Of a DNA stretch of 64,000 nucleotides, positions 1 through 7,181 are shown piece after piece. The stretch is taken from positions 1 to 64,000 of the forward strand of contig JBBILX010000005.1 of NCBI GenBank assembly GCA_037444685.1, in the 5' to 3' direction. The notes beneath the pieces are model-generated. The model was not told the origin of the DNA. It ran no database searches and worked only from the letters and a program-made list of their open reading frames with translations. Origin of the DNA: UBA964 sp037444685. Lineage in GTDB: Bacteria; Pseudomonadota; Gammaproteobacteria; Steroidobacterales; Steroidobacteraceae. The position numbers were made by a program, and so were the translations under genes. Position 1 is the first letter of the stretch; every line of letters starts with the position of its first letter.

Positions 1-47
1 CAGAGTCGGACCGCGACAGCACACTGCCGCGCCCCGAAATCGGCGCC

Positions 48-124
48 GGAAAGGTAGCTCAGCCGGTTAGAGCACGGCACTCATAATGCCGGGGTCGAGG
101 GTTCGAGTCCCTCCCTTTCCACCA
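48..124 (+). tRNA. tRNA-Met (CAT), elongator type
   Basis: A complete cloverleaf can be drawn. The 7-bp acceptor stem GGAAAGG pairs with CCTTTCC, followed by discriminator A and an encoded CCA at 122-124. The anticodon stem CGGCA/TGCCG carries loop CTCATAA with anticodon CAT at 82-84, and the T arm contains GGTTCGAGTCC. The anticodon stem lacks the three G-C pairs of initiator tRNA and the body resembles elongator tRNA-Met more than the lysidine-modified tRNA-Ile2. The 3' end of a protein-coding frame on the opposite strand runs into this gene. The 47 bases before it show nothing I can name. Confidence 0.95.
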
Positions 125-1263
125 ATCGGGTCAGGCGCTTGTGGCCTGTCCGGTGAGGCGGCGGACCCGCCCGCCGGTCGCGCGGACCGCCGGCGCCACC
201 AGAGCCAGACGCCGGTCGCGAACAGCGCGGCCGGCGACAGCCCGGCGATGAACCAGAGCCACTGCGTGAGCCGGCCGCCGAAGCTGCCGAAGTGCCACGG
301 TCCCATGTTGCCTAGTAGCCGCGCGCCGAGCGGCAGCTCGCCATGCCGGTCGACGCGCAGGACCGCGGCCGTCGTCGGATCGAGGTAGATCCGGTGGCGA
401 CCGAAGACAAAATCGCCGGGCTCGCGGAACGACACGACCGCCGGCATGCCGGGGCGCCGTGACGGCCGCACCTCGTCGAGCCGGGCAGCAGGAGCCGCCG
501 CCCGGGCTGCCGCGACGAGTTGATCCGCAGTCGCGGGCGTCGCGCCGTCGGCGGGCAGCGGTGCGCGCGGCGCCGGCAGGCCCGACGTGCCGGCGAGCAG
601 CGCGATCGTCGCGGTCGCGGTGCTTCGGTACGCATAGTAGAGCGCCGTCAGCGCGATCAGCGACAGCGCCACGCAGGCGACGACGCCGCTGACGGCGTGC
701 AGGTCGCGCCAGCGGGCCGTCGCCGGGCGCGCGCGGATGCGCCACGCGAGATGCCGGTTGCGCCAGCCGGGCCACCACAGCACCGGTCCCGTCAGCGCGA
801 GTCCCAGCAGCACGGCGGCGACGAGGCCGTTGAATTTGAGGCCGCGCTCGCCACCGAACAGCGCGTAGTGAAAGTCCTGCAGCCACCAGAGCCAACCGCG
901 CGCACGCGCGCGCTCGCCGAGCACGTCACCGCGGTAGGGATCGACGAAGACGCCGATCAGGTCCGCCTGCTCGAGATTGCGGGCGCCCCTGACCTGCAAC
1001 AAGACCTCGACCGATTCGCTCGGGCGCTGCGGCAGCACGACGCGGACGACCTCGCGCTCAGGATGGCGCGCCGCGCCGATCGCGATGATCCCTTCGAGCG
1101 GCAGCGCCTGTGCGGCGGGCACAAGACGGTGCCATCGTCGCTCCTGCCATTGCTCGATATCGGCGCGAAAGACCAGCGCGCTGCCGGACAGGCCGACGAG
1201 GGCGACGAGGACGCCCATCGTCAGCCCGGCCCAGGTGTGCAGCGACCGCAGCAGCGCCTTCAC
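67..1263 (-). CDS. PepSY-associated TM helix (PiuB-like) membrane protein
   Basis: About 398 residues from a GTG start that overlaps the stop of the upstream aldo/keto reductase gene (GTGA). The first membrane helix is at about residues 9-31. PepSY-type periplasmic segments follow, with further helices near residues 140-165, 195-220 and 325-350, each ending in tryptophan- or arginine-rich edges. The DFHYAL segment is typical of PepSY-TM proteins, inner-membrane proteins often linked to iron uptake or electron transfer; the exact role here is unknown. The last 19 or so codons and the TAA stop lie inside the antisense strand of the tRNA-Met gene, so the C-terminal tail (GGTRTLDPGIMS-like) is tRNA-derived and may not be functional. 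Confidence 0.85.
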   Translation of the reverse strand: MKALLRSLHTWAGLTMGVLVALVGLSGSALVFRADIEQWQERRWHRLVPAAQALPLEGIIAIGAARHPEREVVRVVLPQRPSESVEVLLQVRGARNLEQADLIGVFVDPYRGDVLGERARARGWLWWLQDFHYALFGGERGLKFNGLVAAVLLGLALTGPVLWWPGWRNRHLAWRIRARPATARWRDLHAVSGVVACVALSLIALTALYYAYRSTATATIALLAGTSGLPAPRAPLPADGATPATADQLVAAARAAAPAARLDEVRPSRRPGMPAVVSFREPGDFVFGRHRIYLDPTTAAVLRVDRHGELPLGARLLGNMGPWHFGSFGGRLTQWLWFIAGLSPAALFATGVWLWWRRRSARPAGGSAASPDRPQAPDPIGGKGGTRTLDPGIMSAVL

Positions 1264-2390
1264 AGCGCCTCGCGGCGTTGGGCCCGATCGGTCGATGCGT
1301 CGCCAAGGGTGATCGCGTCGATTCTCCGCGCGATCTCGGCCGTCGGCCGCCACGCGGCAGCCCTGACGTTGGCCTCGACCTGCTCGGGTCGCGTTGCGCC
1401 GGCGATCACGCAGGCCACGTACGGTCGGCTCAGCAGCCAGCCGAAGGCCATCTCGAGCAGTGTCGTGTCGCCGCTCTCGTCGGCGAGTGCCTGCAGCCTC
1501 TCGACCTTCGCGAACTTCTCGTCGTTGAGGAAGAGATCGACGCCGGGTCGCCGGTCGCGCAGCGCGTTGCCGAGCCGAGTGCCCTCCGGCGGCGCCTCGC
1601 CGCGCCGATACTTGCCGGTCAACAGCCCGCTCTCGAGCGGGAAGTAGGGCAGGATCGAGAGCCCGTGCCGCTCGCAGGCCGGCACGAGTTCCCGCTCGAT
1701 GTCGCGCGTCAGCAGGCTGTAGTGGTTCTGTGCCGAGCAGAACGCGGCGAGCCCGCGTTCGCGCGAGACGGCTGCCGCCGCGTCGACCTGGGCGGCGTCG
1801 AAGTTCGAGTTGCCGATGAAGCGGACCTTACCCTGCCGAACGAGGTCGTCGAGCGCGCGCAGAGTCTCCTCGATCGGCGTCTTCGGGTCCGGCCGGTGGA
1901 TCTGGTAGAGGTCGATGTAGTCGGTTCCGAGCCGCCGCAGCGACTCCTCGACCGAGTACATGATCAGCTCGCGCGAGGCGCCACCGTCCGGGTAGCGTCC
2001 GCTGCGCATAGGATTACCGAATTTCGTGGCGATGATGGCCCGCGGACGCCGCGCGCCGAGCGCCTTGCCGAGGAACTCCTCGGACAGCCCGCTGCCATAG
2101 ACGTCGGCCGTATCGAAGAAGTTCGCGCCGAGATCGAGCGCCGCATCGACGACGCGCTGCGCCGCGGTGGCGTCGATGCGCGCCCCGAAATTATTGGTTC
2201 CGACACCGACGCCGGGCACCCGCAGTCCCGAGTGGCCGAGCGGTCTCGCGCCGACGTTGGTTGTCGACCCGATACCTGTCGTCGTCTGCACGGCTGCGTC
2301 TGCGCCCGCGGCGGTCAGGGCACCCACAGCACCGCCTGCGGTCGTATAGCCGAGGAGTTGCGCAAAAGTGCGGCGAGACATGTGGTTCAT
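1260..2390 (-). CDS. Tat-exported aldo/keto reductase
   Basis: 376 residues. ATG at 2390 is preceded by GAGGA about ten bases upstream. The N-terminus has a twin-arginine signal (SRRTF at 5-9 followed by a hydrophobic, Ala/Gly-rich stretch to about 32). The mature part is a TIM-barrel aldo/keto reductase with the catalytic tetrad visible as D93, Y98, K123 and H165 (FFDTADVYG, ATKFG, YQIHRPD). The family reduces aldehydes and ketones with NADPH. Tat export implies folding with cofactor in the cytoplasm and action in the periplasm, which is unusual. It is translationally coupled to the downstream PepSY gene. A 151-base gap with two palindromes separates it from the transporter gene, so it may have its own promoter. 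Confidence 0.92.
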   Translation of the reverse strand: MNHMSRRTFAQLLGYTTAGGAVGALTAAGADAAVQTTTGIGSTTNVGARPLGHSGLRVPGVGVGTNNFGARIDATAAQRVVDAALDLGANFFDTADVYGSGLSEEFLGKALGARRPRAIIATKFGNPMRSGRYPDGGASRELIMYSVEESLRRLGTDYIDLYQIHRPDPKTPIEETLRALDDLVRQGKVRFIGNSNFDAAQVDAAAAVSRERGLAAFCSAQNHYSLLTRDIERELVPACERHGLSILPYFPLESGLLTGKYRRGEAPPEGTRLGNALRDRRPGVDLFLNDEKFAKVERLQALADESGDTTLLEMAFGWLLSRPYVACVIAGATRPEQVEANVRAAAWRPTAEIARRIDAITLGDASTDRAQRREAL

Positions 2391-2405
2391 GGTGAGATCC
2401 TCATC

Positions 2406-2430
2406 GTCACGGTGACGGGGCGATATCGCC
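2406..2430. promoter_or_regulatory. Two adjacent palindromes upstream of the aldo/keto reductase
   Basis: Positions 2406-2416 read GTCAC-G-GTGAC and positions 2419-2430 read GGCGATATCGCC, both perfect inverted repeats. They lie 16-40 bases upstream of the reductase start in the 151-base gap. They may be an operator or overlapping sites for a dimeric regulator. No convincing -35/-10 pair is visible nearby. Confidence 0.35.
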
Positions 2431-2541
2431 AGCTGCTGCCGACCGTCGCATGCTCGCATCGCGCCGAAATGGCCTATTGGGATGGTAGCGCCGCTCGGTG
2501 CAGGACGGCCAGTCTGCGCGAGCCACCTGCCACGTCGGTCC

Positions 2542-3960
2542 TCAGGCGATGGCCGACGCGCCGCGCACGATCGGCGAGCGGTAGCGCGAGAACGCGGCAA
2601 CGCCGATCGCACCGAGCGCGAGCGTGATCAGGCAGCACGTCCATCCCAGGGCCGCGGCCTGGCCCTCCGTGATCGTCACGGCAGCCTCGGCGGCAGGCAG
2701 TCGAATCAGGTCGATCGCAACGCCGGTCAGGAGCTTGCCGAGACCGCTGGCGAGCTTCATCGCGAGCGTGATGAAACCGAACAGTACGGCCGTGCCCTTC
2801 AGGCCGCGCTTCGCCTCGTAGTCGTCGGCAGTCTCGGATGCGAGCAGCGCCGAGGTGATCAGCACGAGGCCGAGGAAGAAGCCGGCGAGGCCGTTGGTCA
2901 GGCGCAGGACGGCGAGATTGAAGTCGGGATCAGCGGGCAGCAGTCCGACGAGTCGCAGCAGCACCGGCAGCGCGAACAGCGCGGTGCCGATCGCGATGCA
3001 GCTCCAGAACACGGTCGCCGGCCGAGTACGGTCGACGATGGGCTTGCCGACCACGAAGGTCAACGCCGCGCCGAGCACGAACGCGATCTGCCATTGCTTG
3101 ATCTGTTCGCTGCCGAGCGCCCAGTAGTACGAGCCCATGTACAGCGCGAAGGCGTTGAAGGCCGAGATCGCGGCGAGCGCGAACAACGCGCCGAGGAACA
3201 GCGCCCGGAAATTCGGGAAGCCGACAAGCATGTCGCGCCAGGCCTGACCGAGACCCGCCAGCGTGAAGCGCAGCGGCCTAGCGCTCTGCGCGCTCTCGAT
3301 GCGGCGCAGTCGACGATAGGTGCCTGCCGCAGAGAGCAGGATCAGCAACCCGAGACCGAGTCCGAAGGCGAGACCATACGCCGGGTACGCGTACGGGTTT
3401 TCCTGGCCGCGCGGGTAGGCTGCGGTCGGCGAAAAGAAGAGGTCGAAGGCGAGTGCGACGACGGCGGCCTGAGCGACGGCGCCGAAGACGTTGCGCAGCA
3501 CGGCCAGCGTGACGCGCTCCTTCGGGTCCGACGACAGCTCGGCGACCTGCGTGGACCACGGAATGTTGAAGAACGTGATCGCGACCCGCAGGCCGATCGC
3601 GGTCGCCGCGAGCCAGGCCCCTAGCCCGAGGCCCGACAGACCGTCTGGCGGATTGAACAGCAACACGAACAGCACCGCGGTCGGCGGCGCCGACGCGAAC
3701 ATCAGTGTGTGCCGACGGCCCCAGCGCGACTGCAGACTGTCCGAGTAGGTGCCGACCAGCGGGTCGGTGATGGCGTCGACGATCAGCGCGAGCAGGATCG
3801 CAAAGCCCGCGATCGTTCCCGACAGGCCGAGCACCTGGGTGTAATAGAAAAGGACGAACAGCTCGAAGGAACGGTGCAGGATGGTCTCGGCTGCGTTGCC
3901 GGCGGCGTAGGCGATCCGCGCGATCCACGGTACGCGCGGATCGATCGCCGCCGCGATCAC
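2542..3960 (-). CDS. MFS transporter, GPH (glycoside-pentoside-hexuronide) type
   Basis: 472 residues from GTG at 3960, which overlaps the stop of the FGE-like gene (GTGA). Twelve hydrophobic segments are apparent. Signature-like features of GPH/MFS_2 cation symporters include DAITDPLVGTYSD near residue 60 and RWGRRHTLM around residue 76, plus the conserved SWSTQ-like loop (IPWSTQVAEL). GPH transporters import sugars, sugar acids or other small organic molecules with H+ or Na+; the substrate here cannot be read from the sequence. Its tight overlap with the FGE-like and methyltransferase genes suggests it moves the substrate or product of that pathway. Confidence 0.88.
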   Translation of the reverse strand: MIAAAIDPRVPWIARIAYAAGNAAETILHRSFELFVLFYYTQVLGLSGTIAGFAILLALIVDAITDPLVGTYSDSLQSRWGRRHTLMFASAPPTAVLFVLLFNPPDGLSGLGLGAWLAATAIGLRVAITFFNIPWSTQVAELSSDPKERVTLAVLRNVFGAVAQAAVVALAFDLFFSPTAAYPRGQENPYAYPAYGLAFGLGLGLLILLSAAGTYRRLRRIESAQSARPLRFTLAGLGQAWRDMLVGFPNFRALFLGALFALAAISAFNAFALYMGSYYWALGSEQIKQWQIAFVLGAALTFVVGKPIVDRTRPATVFWSCIAIGTALFALPVLLRLVGLLPADPDFNLAVLRLTNGLAGFFLGLVLITSALLASETADDYEAKRGLKGTAVLFGFITLAMKLASGLGKLLTGVAIDLIRLPAAEAAVTITEGQAAALGWTCCLITLALGAIGVAAFSRYRSPIVRGASAIA

Positions 3961-4940
3961 CGCAGGTCGCGCGCGATGCGCACGCCGAAGATCTGGCTCG
4001 TGAGGGCTTCGGGGTCGCGACCGCGGAAAGCGGACCGCTGGCGCTCGTAGGCGGTTCGCCAAGAGCCGCCGCGAACGCCGCGGCGGTCGCAGCCGAATGC
4101 GAGCTGCGCGGAGCCGTCGACAGGTGTCGCGCCGTACGGCATCTGATAGCAGTCCTCGACCCACTCCCAGACGTTGCCGATCATGTCGTACAGGCCGAAC
4201 GCGTTCGGCAGGAAGCGGCCGACCGGCGCCACCTCTGGGTGCCCGTCGTCACACGCGGGCGGCGAGTAGGGAAGCGACGGCCCGGACCTGACCGCCGACT
4301 CGTCATGGATGTTGGCGTAGCGGCACGCGACGGAAACGTCATCGCCCCAGGTGTAGTCGCCCCGCGTGCCGGCGCGGGCCGCATACTCCCATTCCGCCTC
4401 GGTCAGCAGGCGGTACTTCTTGCCCGTGCGGCCGGCGAGCCAGGAGACGTAGGCCTTGGCGTCGCTCCAGCGGATGCAGGCGACCGGCTCGTCGTCGCGG
4501 ATCGGCCGTCCGTAGCCGGGATCGCGCCAGCTCGTATTCGGCAGCGGCTCGACGTGGTCGCCGAAGAACACGTTGCAGCCGGTGCCGGCTGTCTTGTGGC
4601 CGGTGGCCTCGACGAAGCGGCGGTACTCGGCATTGGTCAGCTCGAAGCGGCCGACGGCGAACGCATAAACGATCGTGACCTCCCGCACCGGACCCTCATA
4701 GCGGTCCTTCTCTCCACCCTCGCGGCCCATCATGAACCGGCCGGGCGGAACGACCACCATCTCCGGGCAGTCACGACAGTCCTTAAACACTCGCCCGGGG
4801 CGAAGCCCATCCGCCGCGTTCGCACCGTCATGCAAGGCGAGCACGAGCGCGGCGAGCAAGGCGAGGCGAGGCCATGCGGCCCCTGGCAGCGCCGCGCGCG
4901 TGGGCCGGGCTGCGCGGAGCAAACTCGGGGCCTGTCTCAT
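3957..4940 (-). CDS. Secreted SUMF1/EgtB/PvdO-type (FGE-sulfatase domain) protein
   Basis: 327 residues with ATG overlapping the stop of the small upstream gene (ATGA). A signal peptide spans about residues 1-42 (arginine-rich start, hydrophobic LALLAALVLAL, cut near ANA). The rest is one FGE-sulfatase domain: MVVVPPGRFMMG at the start, TEAEWEYAARAG in the middle, GNVWEWVEDCY, and RGGSW near residues 290-294. The two copper-binding cysteines of true formylglycine-generating enzymes, which follow GGS[YW] in the C-terminal part, are absent (GGSWRTAYERQRSAFRG). It is therefore unlikely to convert sulfatase cysteines. A PvdO-like periplasmic oxidative or binding role is possible. It belongs to the methyltransferase/MFS operon. 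Confidence 0.85.
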   Translation of the reverse strand: MRQAPSLLRAARPTRAALPGAAWPRLALLAALVLALHDGANAADGLRPGRVFKDCRDCPEMVVVPPGRFMMGREGGEKDRYEGPVREVTIVYAFAVGRFELTNAEYRRFVEATGHKTAGTGCNVFFGDHVEPLPNTSWRDPGYGRPIRDDEPVACIRWSDAKAYVSWLAGRTGKKYRLLTEAEWEYAARAGTRGDYTWGDDVSVACRYANIHDESAVRSGPSLPYSPPACDDGHPEVAPVGRFLPNAFGLYDMIGNVWEWVEDCYQMPYGATPVDGSAQLAFGCDRRGVRGGSWRTAYERQRSAFRGRDPEALTSQIFGVRIARDLR

Positions 4941-5269
4941 TCGGTGGCGTCGCCTGGATCCTGACCCGCGGCCACGAGCGGCCGGCAGACCTTATCGATG
5001 AGGCGCCGGCGGCGTACGTCGCGCTCGCGCTGCACGGATTCGTCCGGCAAGTATTCATCGACGGCCTGTGGTGTCGGCGCCTGACCATTCGCCGCGAGGC
5101 GCTCATGCGCATCGAGCCGGTCGCGCAGGACGGCGAGCTCCGACGTGAGCGCCATGACCATGCCGAGCAGCGTGTCGACGCGCGGGTCGGGCCCCGGGAC
5201 CGCGCGTCGCCCCTTGTGGACTCGGTGGCGGCGCATCGGGGTCGCTGCGGGCCGGGCCGTGGCGCTCAT
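4937..5269 (-). CDS. Small coiled-coil protein, function unknown
   Basis: 110 residues, ATG at 5269 overlapping the methyltransferase stop (ATGA), and its own stop overlapping the FGE-like start. The first 30 residues are basic. Residues about 31-58 (VDTLLGMVMALTSELAVLRD...) form a probable amphipathic coiled coil, and the C-terminal third is highly charged (RERDVRRRRLIDK). There is no signal peptide or membrane helix. Perfect embedding in the overlapping gene chain argues that it is real and acts with the methyltransferase, perhaps as a partner subunit. No family is recognised. Confidence 0.75.
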   Translation of the reverse strand: MSATARPAATPMRRHRVHKGRRAVPGPDPRVDTLLGMVMALTSELAVLRDRLDAHERLAANGQAPTPQAVDEYLPDESVQRERDVRRRRLIDKVCRPLVAAGQDPGDATE

Positions 5270-6423
5270 TGCCTCGGCTTCCGGCCAGAGACGACATACC
5301 AGGATCGGTAGCCGCCCTTGTTGACCTGCGGGAAGCCGCCTCGCACGCCGCGCTCCGGTGGACCGAAGGCCGCGTCCTGATAGCCGGCCGCCACCTCGGC
5401 GAAGCCGGCGCGACGCGCGAGGCCTGCGAGGTCGGCCGAGACAGCGCCCATCCAGAACGGTTCGTTGTTGTACCGGGTTTCGTAGTCGGCGCGGATCAGT
5501 GCGAAAGCATCCGCTTCATCGGCGCGGAAGGGCACTTCGAGATGGACCACGACCCCGCCGGGTCGCAGCACGCGGAAACACTCGGCCATGATGCGCGGCA
5601 CGGCCTTGGCGGAAGTCTCGTGCAGGACCGCGCTCGTGAACACGAGATCGAAATGGTCGTTGGGATAGCCGGTCTCTTCGGCGCTGGCCTGTTTGAAGTG
5701 CAGTGGCACGCCGAGTCGCGCGGCCCGCGCGTGGGCGTAGCGCAGCAGCCCGGCGCCGACGTCGATGCCATGCACTTCCGCGCCCGGAAAGCCCTTGGCG
5801 ACGGCGACCAGGCTGTTGCCGATCGTGCAGCCCATCTCAAGGATGCGCTCGGGAGCGAGGTCCGGGAAGCGCTCGTAGACATGCGCGAGGACCGTCTGGC
5901 CGCGCATGTCGTTCATCTGGCCACCCTGTCGGCCAAGGCTGTAGAGCGAGGCCGCCTTGTCAAACACGGCCCCCTGGCGCACACCACCGTCGGCCGGATC
6001 GACGTGATAGCTGCCGGGCATCATGTGGGTGTCAGTCGCCGCCAGATAGCGCGGGACGACGAAATCCGAGTCGGTCGCCACCGAGCCGAGCGGCGGCGCC
6101 GTGCGGGCGAGCTCGTCGAGCTCCTCGCGCTGGCGGTCGACGCAGTCGCCTGCTGCCTGCCACATCAGCTCCTGCGCGGAGCGCATCGCCGAGATCCAGT
6201 TCTGGTACGGCTGTTGCCGCTCGAGGCGCCGGCGCAGCTGCGGCAGGGACGGTTTCGCGCCTTCCGCCTGCTCGATCTCGGCCGCGGTCGCAAGCGTCAG
6301 ATTCCGGATCAAGGGATCCATCTCGGTCGCGATGTAGGTCTTCAGGGCGACAACGAACTGCTGTTCGGCGAGCTCGTCATGGTTGCTCGCGGGCATCATC
6401 GGGTGGATGCGGGGTGCCGGCAT
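5266..6423 (-). CDS. Class I SAM-dependent methyltransferase with helical N-terminal domain
   Basis: 385 residues. The start at 6423 is fixed by AGGAGG at 6430-6435, six bases upstream. Residues about 15-115 are mostly helical with no recognised family. Residues about 185-350 form a Rossmann methyltransferase: motif I LEMGCTIGNS at 195-204, acidic motif II residue D221, motif IV-like DLVFTSAVLHE, and LRPGGVVVHLE. The protein ends GGYRSWYVVSGRK. The substrate is unknown. It heads an operon of four genes each overlapping the next by four bases: methyltransferase, coiled-coil protein, FGE-like protein and MFS transporter. The 115 bases upstream probably contain the operon promoter, but I could not define it. 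Confidence 0.88.
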   Translation of the reverse strand: MPAPRIHPMMPASNHDELAEQQFVVALKTYIATEMDPLIRNLTLATAAEIEQAEGAKPSLPQLRRRLERQQPYQNWISAMRSAQELMWQAAGDCVDRQREELDELARTAPPLGSVATDSDFVVPRYLAATDTHMMPGSYHVDPADGGVRQGAVFDKAASLYSLGRQGGQMNDMRGQTVLAHVYERFPDLAPERILEMGCTIGNSLVAVAKGFPGAEVHGIDVGAGLLRYAHARAARLGVPLHFKQASAEETGYPNDHFDLVFTSAVLHETSAKAVPRIMAECFRVLRPGGVVVHLEVPFRADEADAFALIRADYETRYNNEPFWMGAVSADLAGLARRAGFAEVAAGYQDAAFGPPERGVRGGFPQVNKGGYRSWYVVSGRKPRQ

Positions 6424-6538
6424 CGACAGCCTCCTAAACAGATCGTCGGTCTGCTCTCAGTTTACGCTACCGCGTCCGCCCCGCACCGGCCAGCTACGGC
6501 CGCGTCCGGTGTCGTCTGGCGGTCGGGTTCCGTCTGGG

Positions 6539-7174
6539 TCAGAGGTAGCGCTCGATGCTGCGCAGCAGATCGAGGCGGTCGACGAGATCGGTCATCCAGT
6601 CGAGCTTGTCCGTCTCGAGGACCAGGACCGGCGAGAGATCATAGCGGCGGAACCACGCGTCGTAGAGTCGGTTGAGACGCCGAAGGTAATCTGACGGGAT
6701 ATCCCGTTCCATCGGGCGACCCCGGCGCGCGATGCGCTGGCGCAGCGTGCGCACCGGGCAGCGAAGCTGGATCATCAGTCTCGGCGGCGACACGGTGCGC
6801 GCAATGCCCTGATACAGGTCCCAGTAGGTGGCGAAATCGCGCCGGTCGATGCAGCCCTGTCGATGCAGATTGCGCGCGAAAATCTCGGCATCCTCGAAGA
6901 TCGTCCGGTCCTGCACGACCATGCGCGGTGACTGCGCGAGCTCGAGATGCAGGTGGTACTTGCGCACCAGGAACCACACCTGCGAGCGGAAAGCGAAGGC
7001 GCGCATGTCGGCGTAGAAGTCGGCGAGGTAAGGGTTGGCCTCGTGTGGCTCTCGGCAGGGCTCGAGCCCGTACCTCTCGCAGAGGAACTCCGTCAGCTCG
7101 GTCTTGCCGGTGCCGATGTTGCCGGCGATCGCGATGTAGCCCTTGCGGGTCACGTCGACACTCTCGGCGCCCAT
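6539..7174 (-). CDS. Deoxynucleoside kinase family protein
   Basis: 211 residues from ATG at 7174; a GTG at 7192 overlapping the upstream gene is an alternative start. P-loop GNIGTGKT at 18-25, the dNK-type QDRTIFEDAEIFA motif (substrate/catalytic DR) and the lid RIARRGRPMERDI are visible. These match the deoxyadenosine/deoxyguanosine/deoxycytidine kinase family, which phosphorylates deoxynucleosides with ATP. It lies seven bases behind the radical SAM gene on the same strand, so the two are probably co-transcribed. Which base it uses cannot be told from sequence alone. Confidence 0.88.
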   Translation of the reverse strand: MGAESVDVTRKGYIAIAGNIGTGKTELTEFLCERYGLEPCREPHEANPYLADFYADMRAFAFRSQVWFLVRKYHLHLELAQSPRMVVQDRTIFEDAEIFARNLHRQGCIDRRDFATYWDLYQGIARTVSPPRLMIQLRCPVRTLRQRIARRGRPMERDIPSDYLRRLNRLYDAWFRRYDLSPVLVLETDKLDWMTDLVDRLDLLRSIERYL

Positions 7175-7181
7175 GGCGACA

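Noticed and set aside
48..124. tRNA-Met as a phage or island attachment site
   Set aside because: No integrase gene or direct repeat of the tRNA 3' end is seen in the window.
1110..2627. Long open frame (about 505 codons) on the plus strand opposite the PepSY and aldo/keto reductase genes
   Set aside because: It is the antisense shadow of well-supported genes in GC-rich DNA and has an arginine-rich, motif-free translation.
3957..4940. Calling this a formylglycine-generating enzyme for sulfatases
   Set aside because: The required cysteine pair is absent and no sulfatase gene is in the window.
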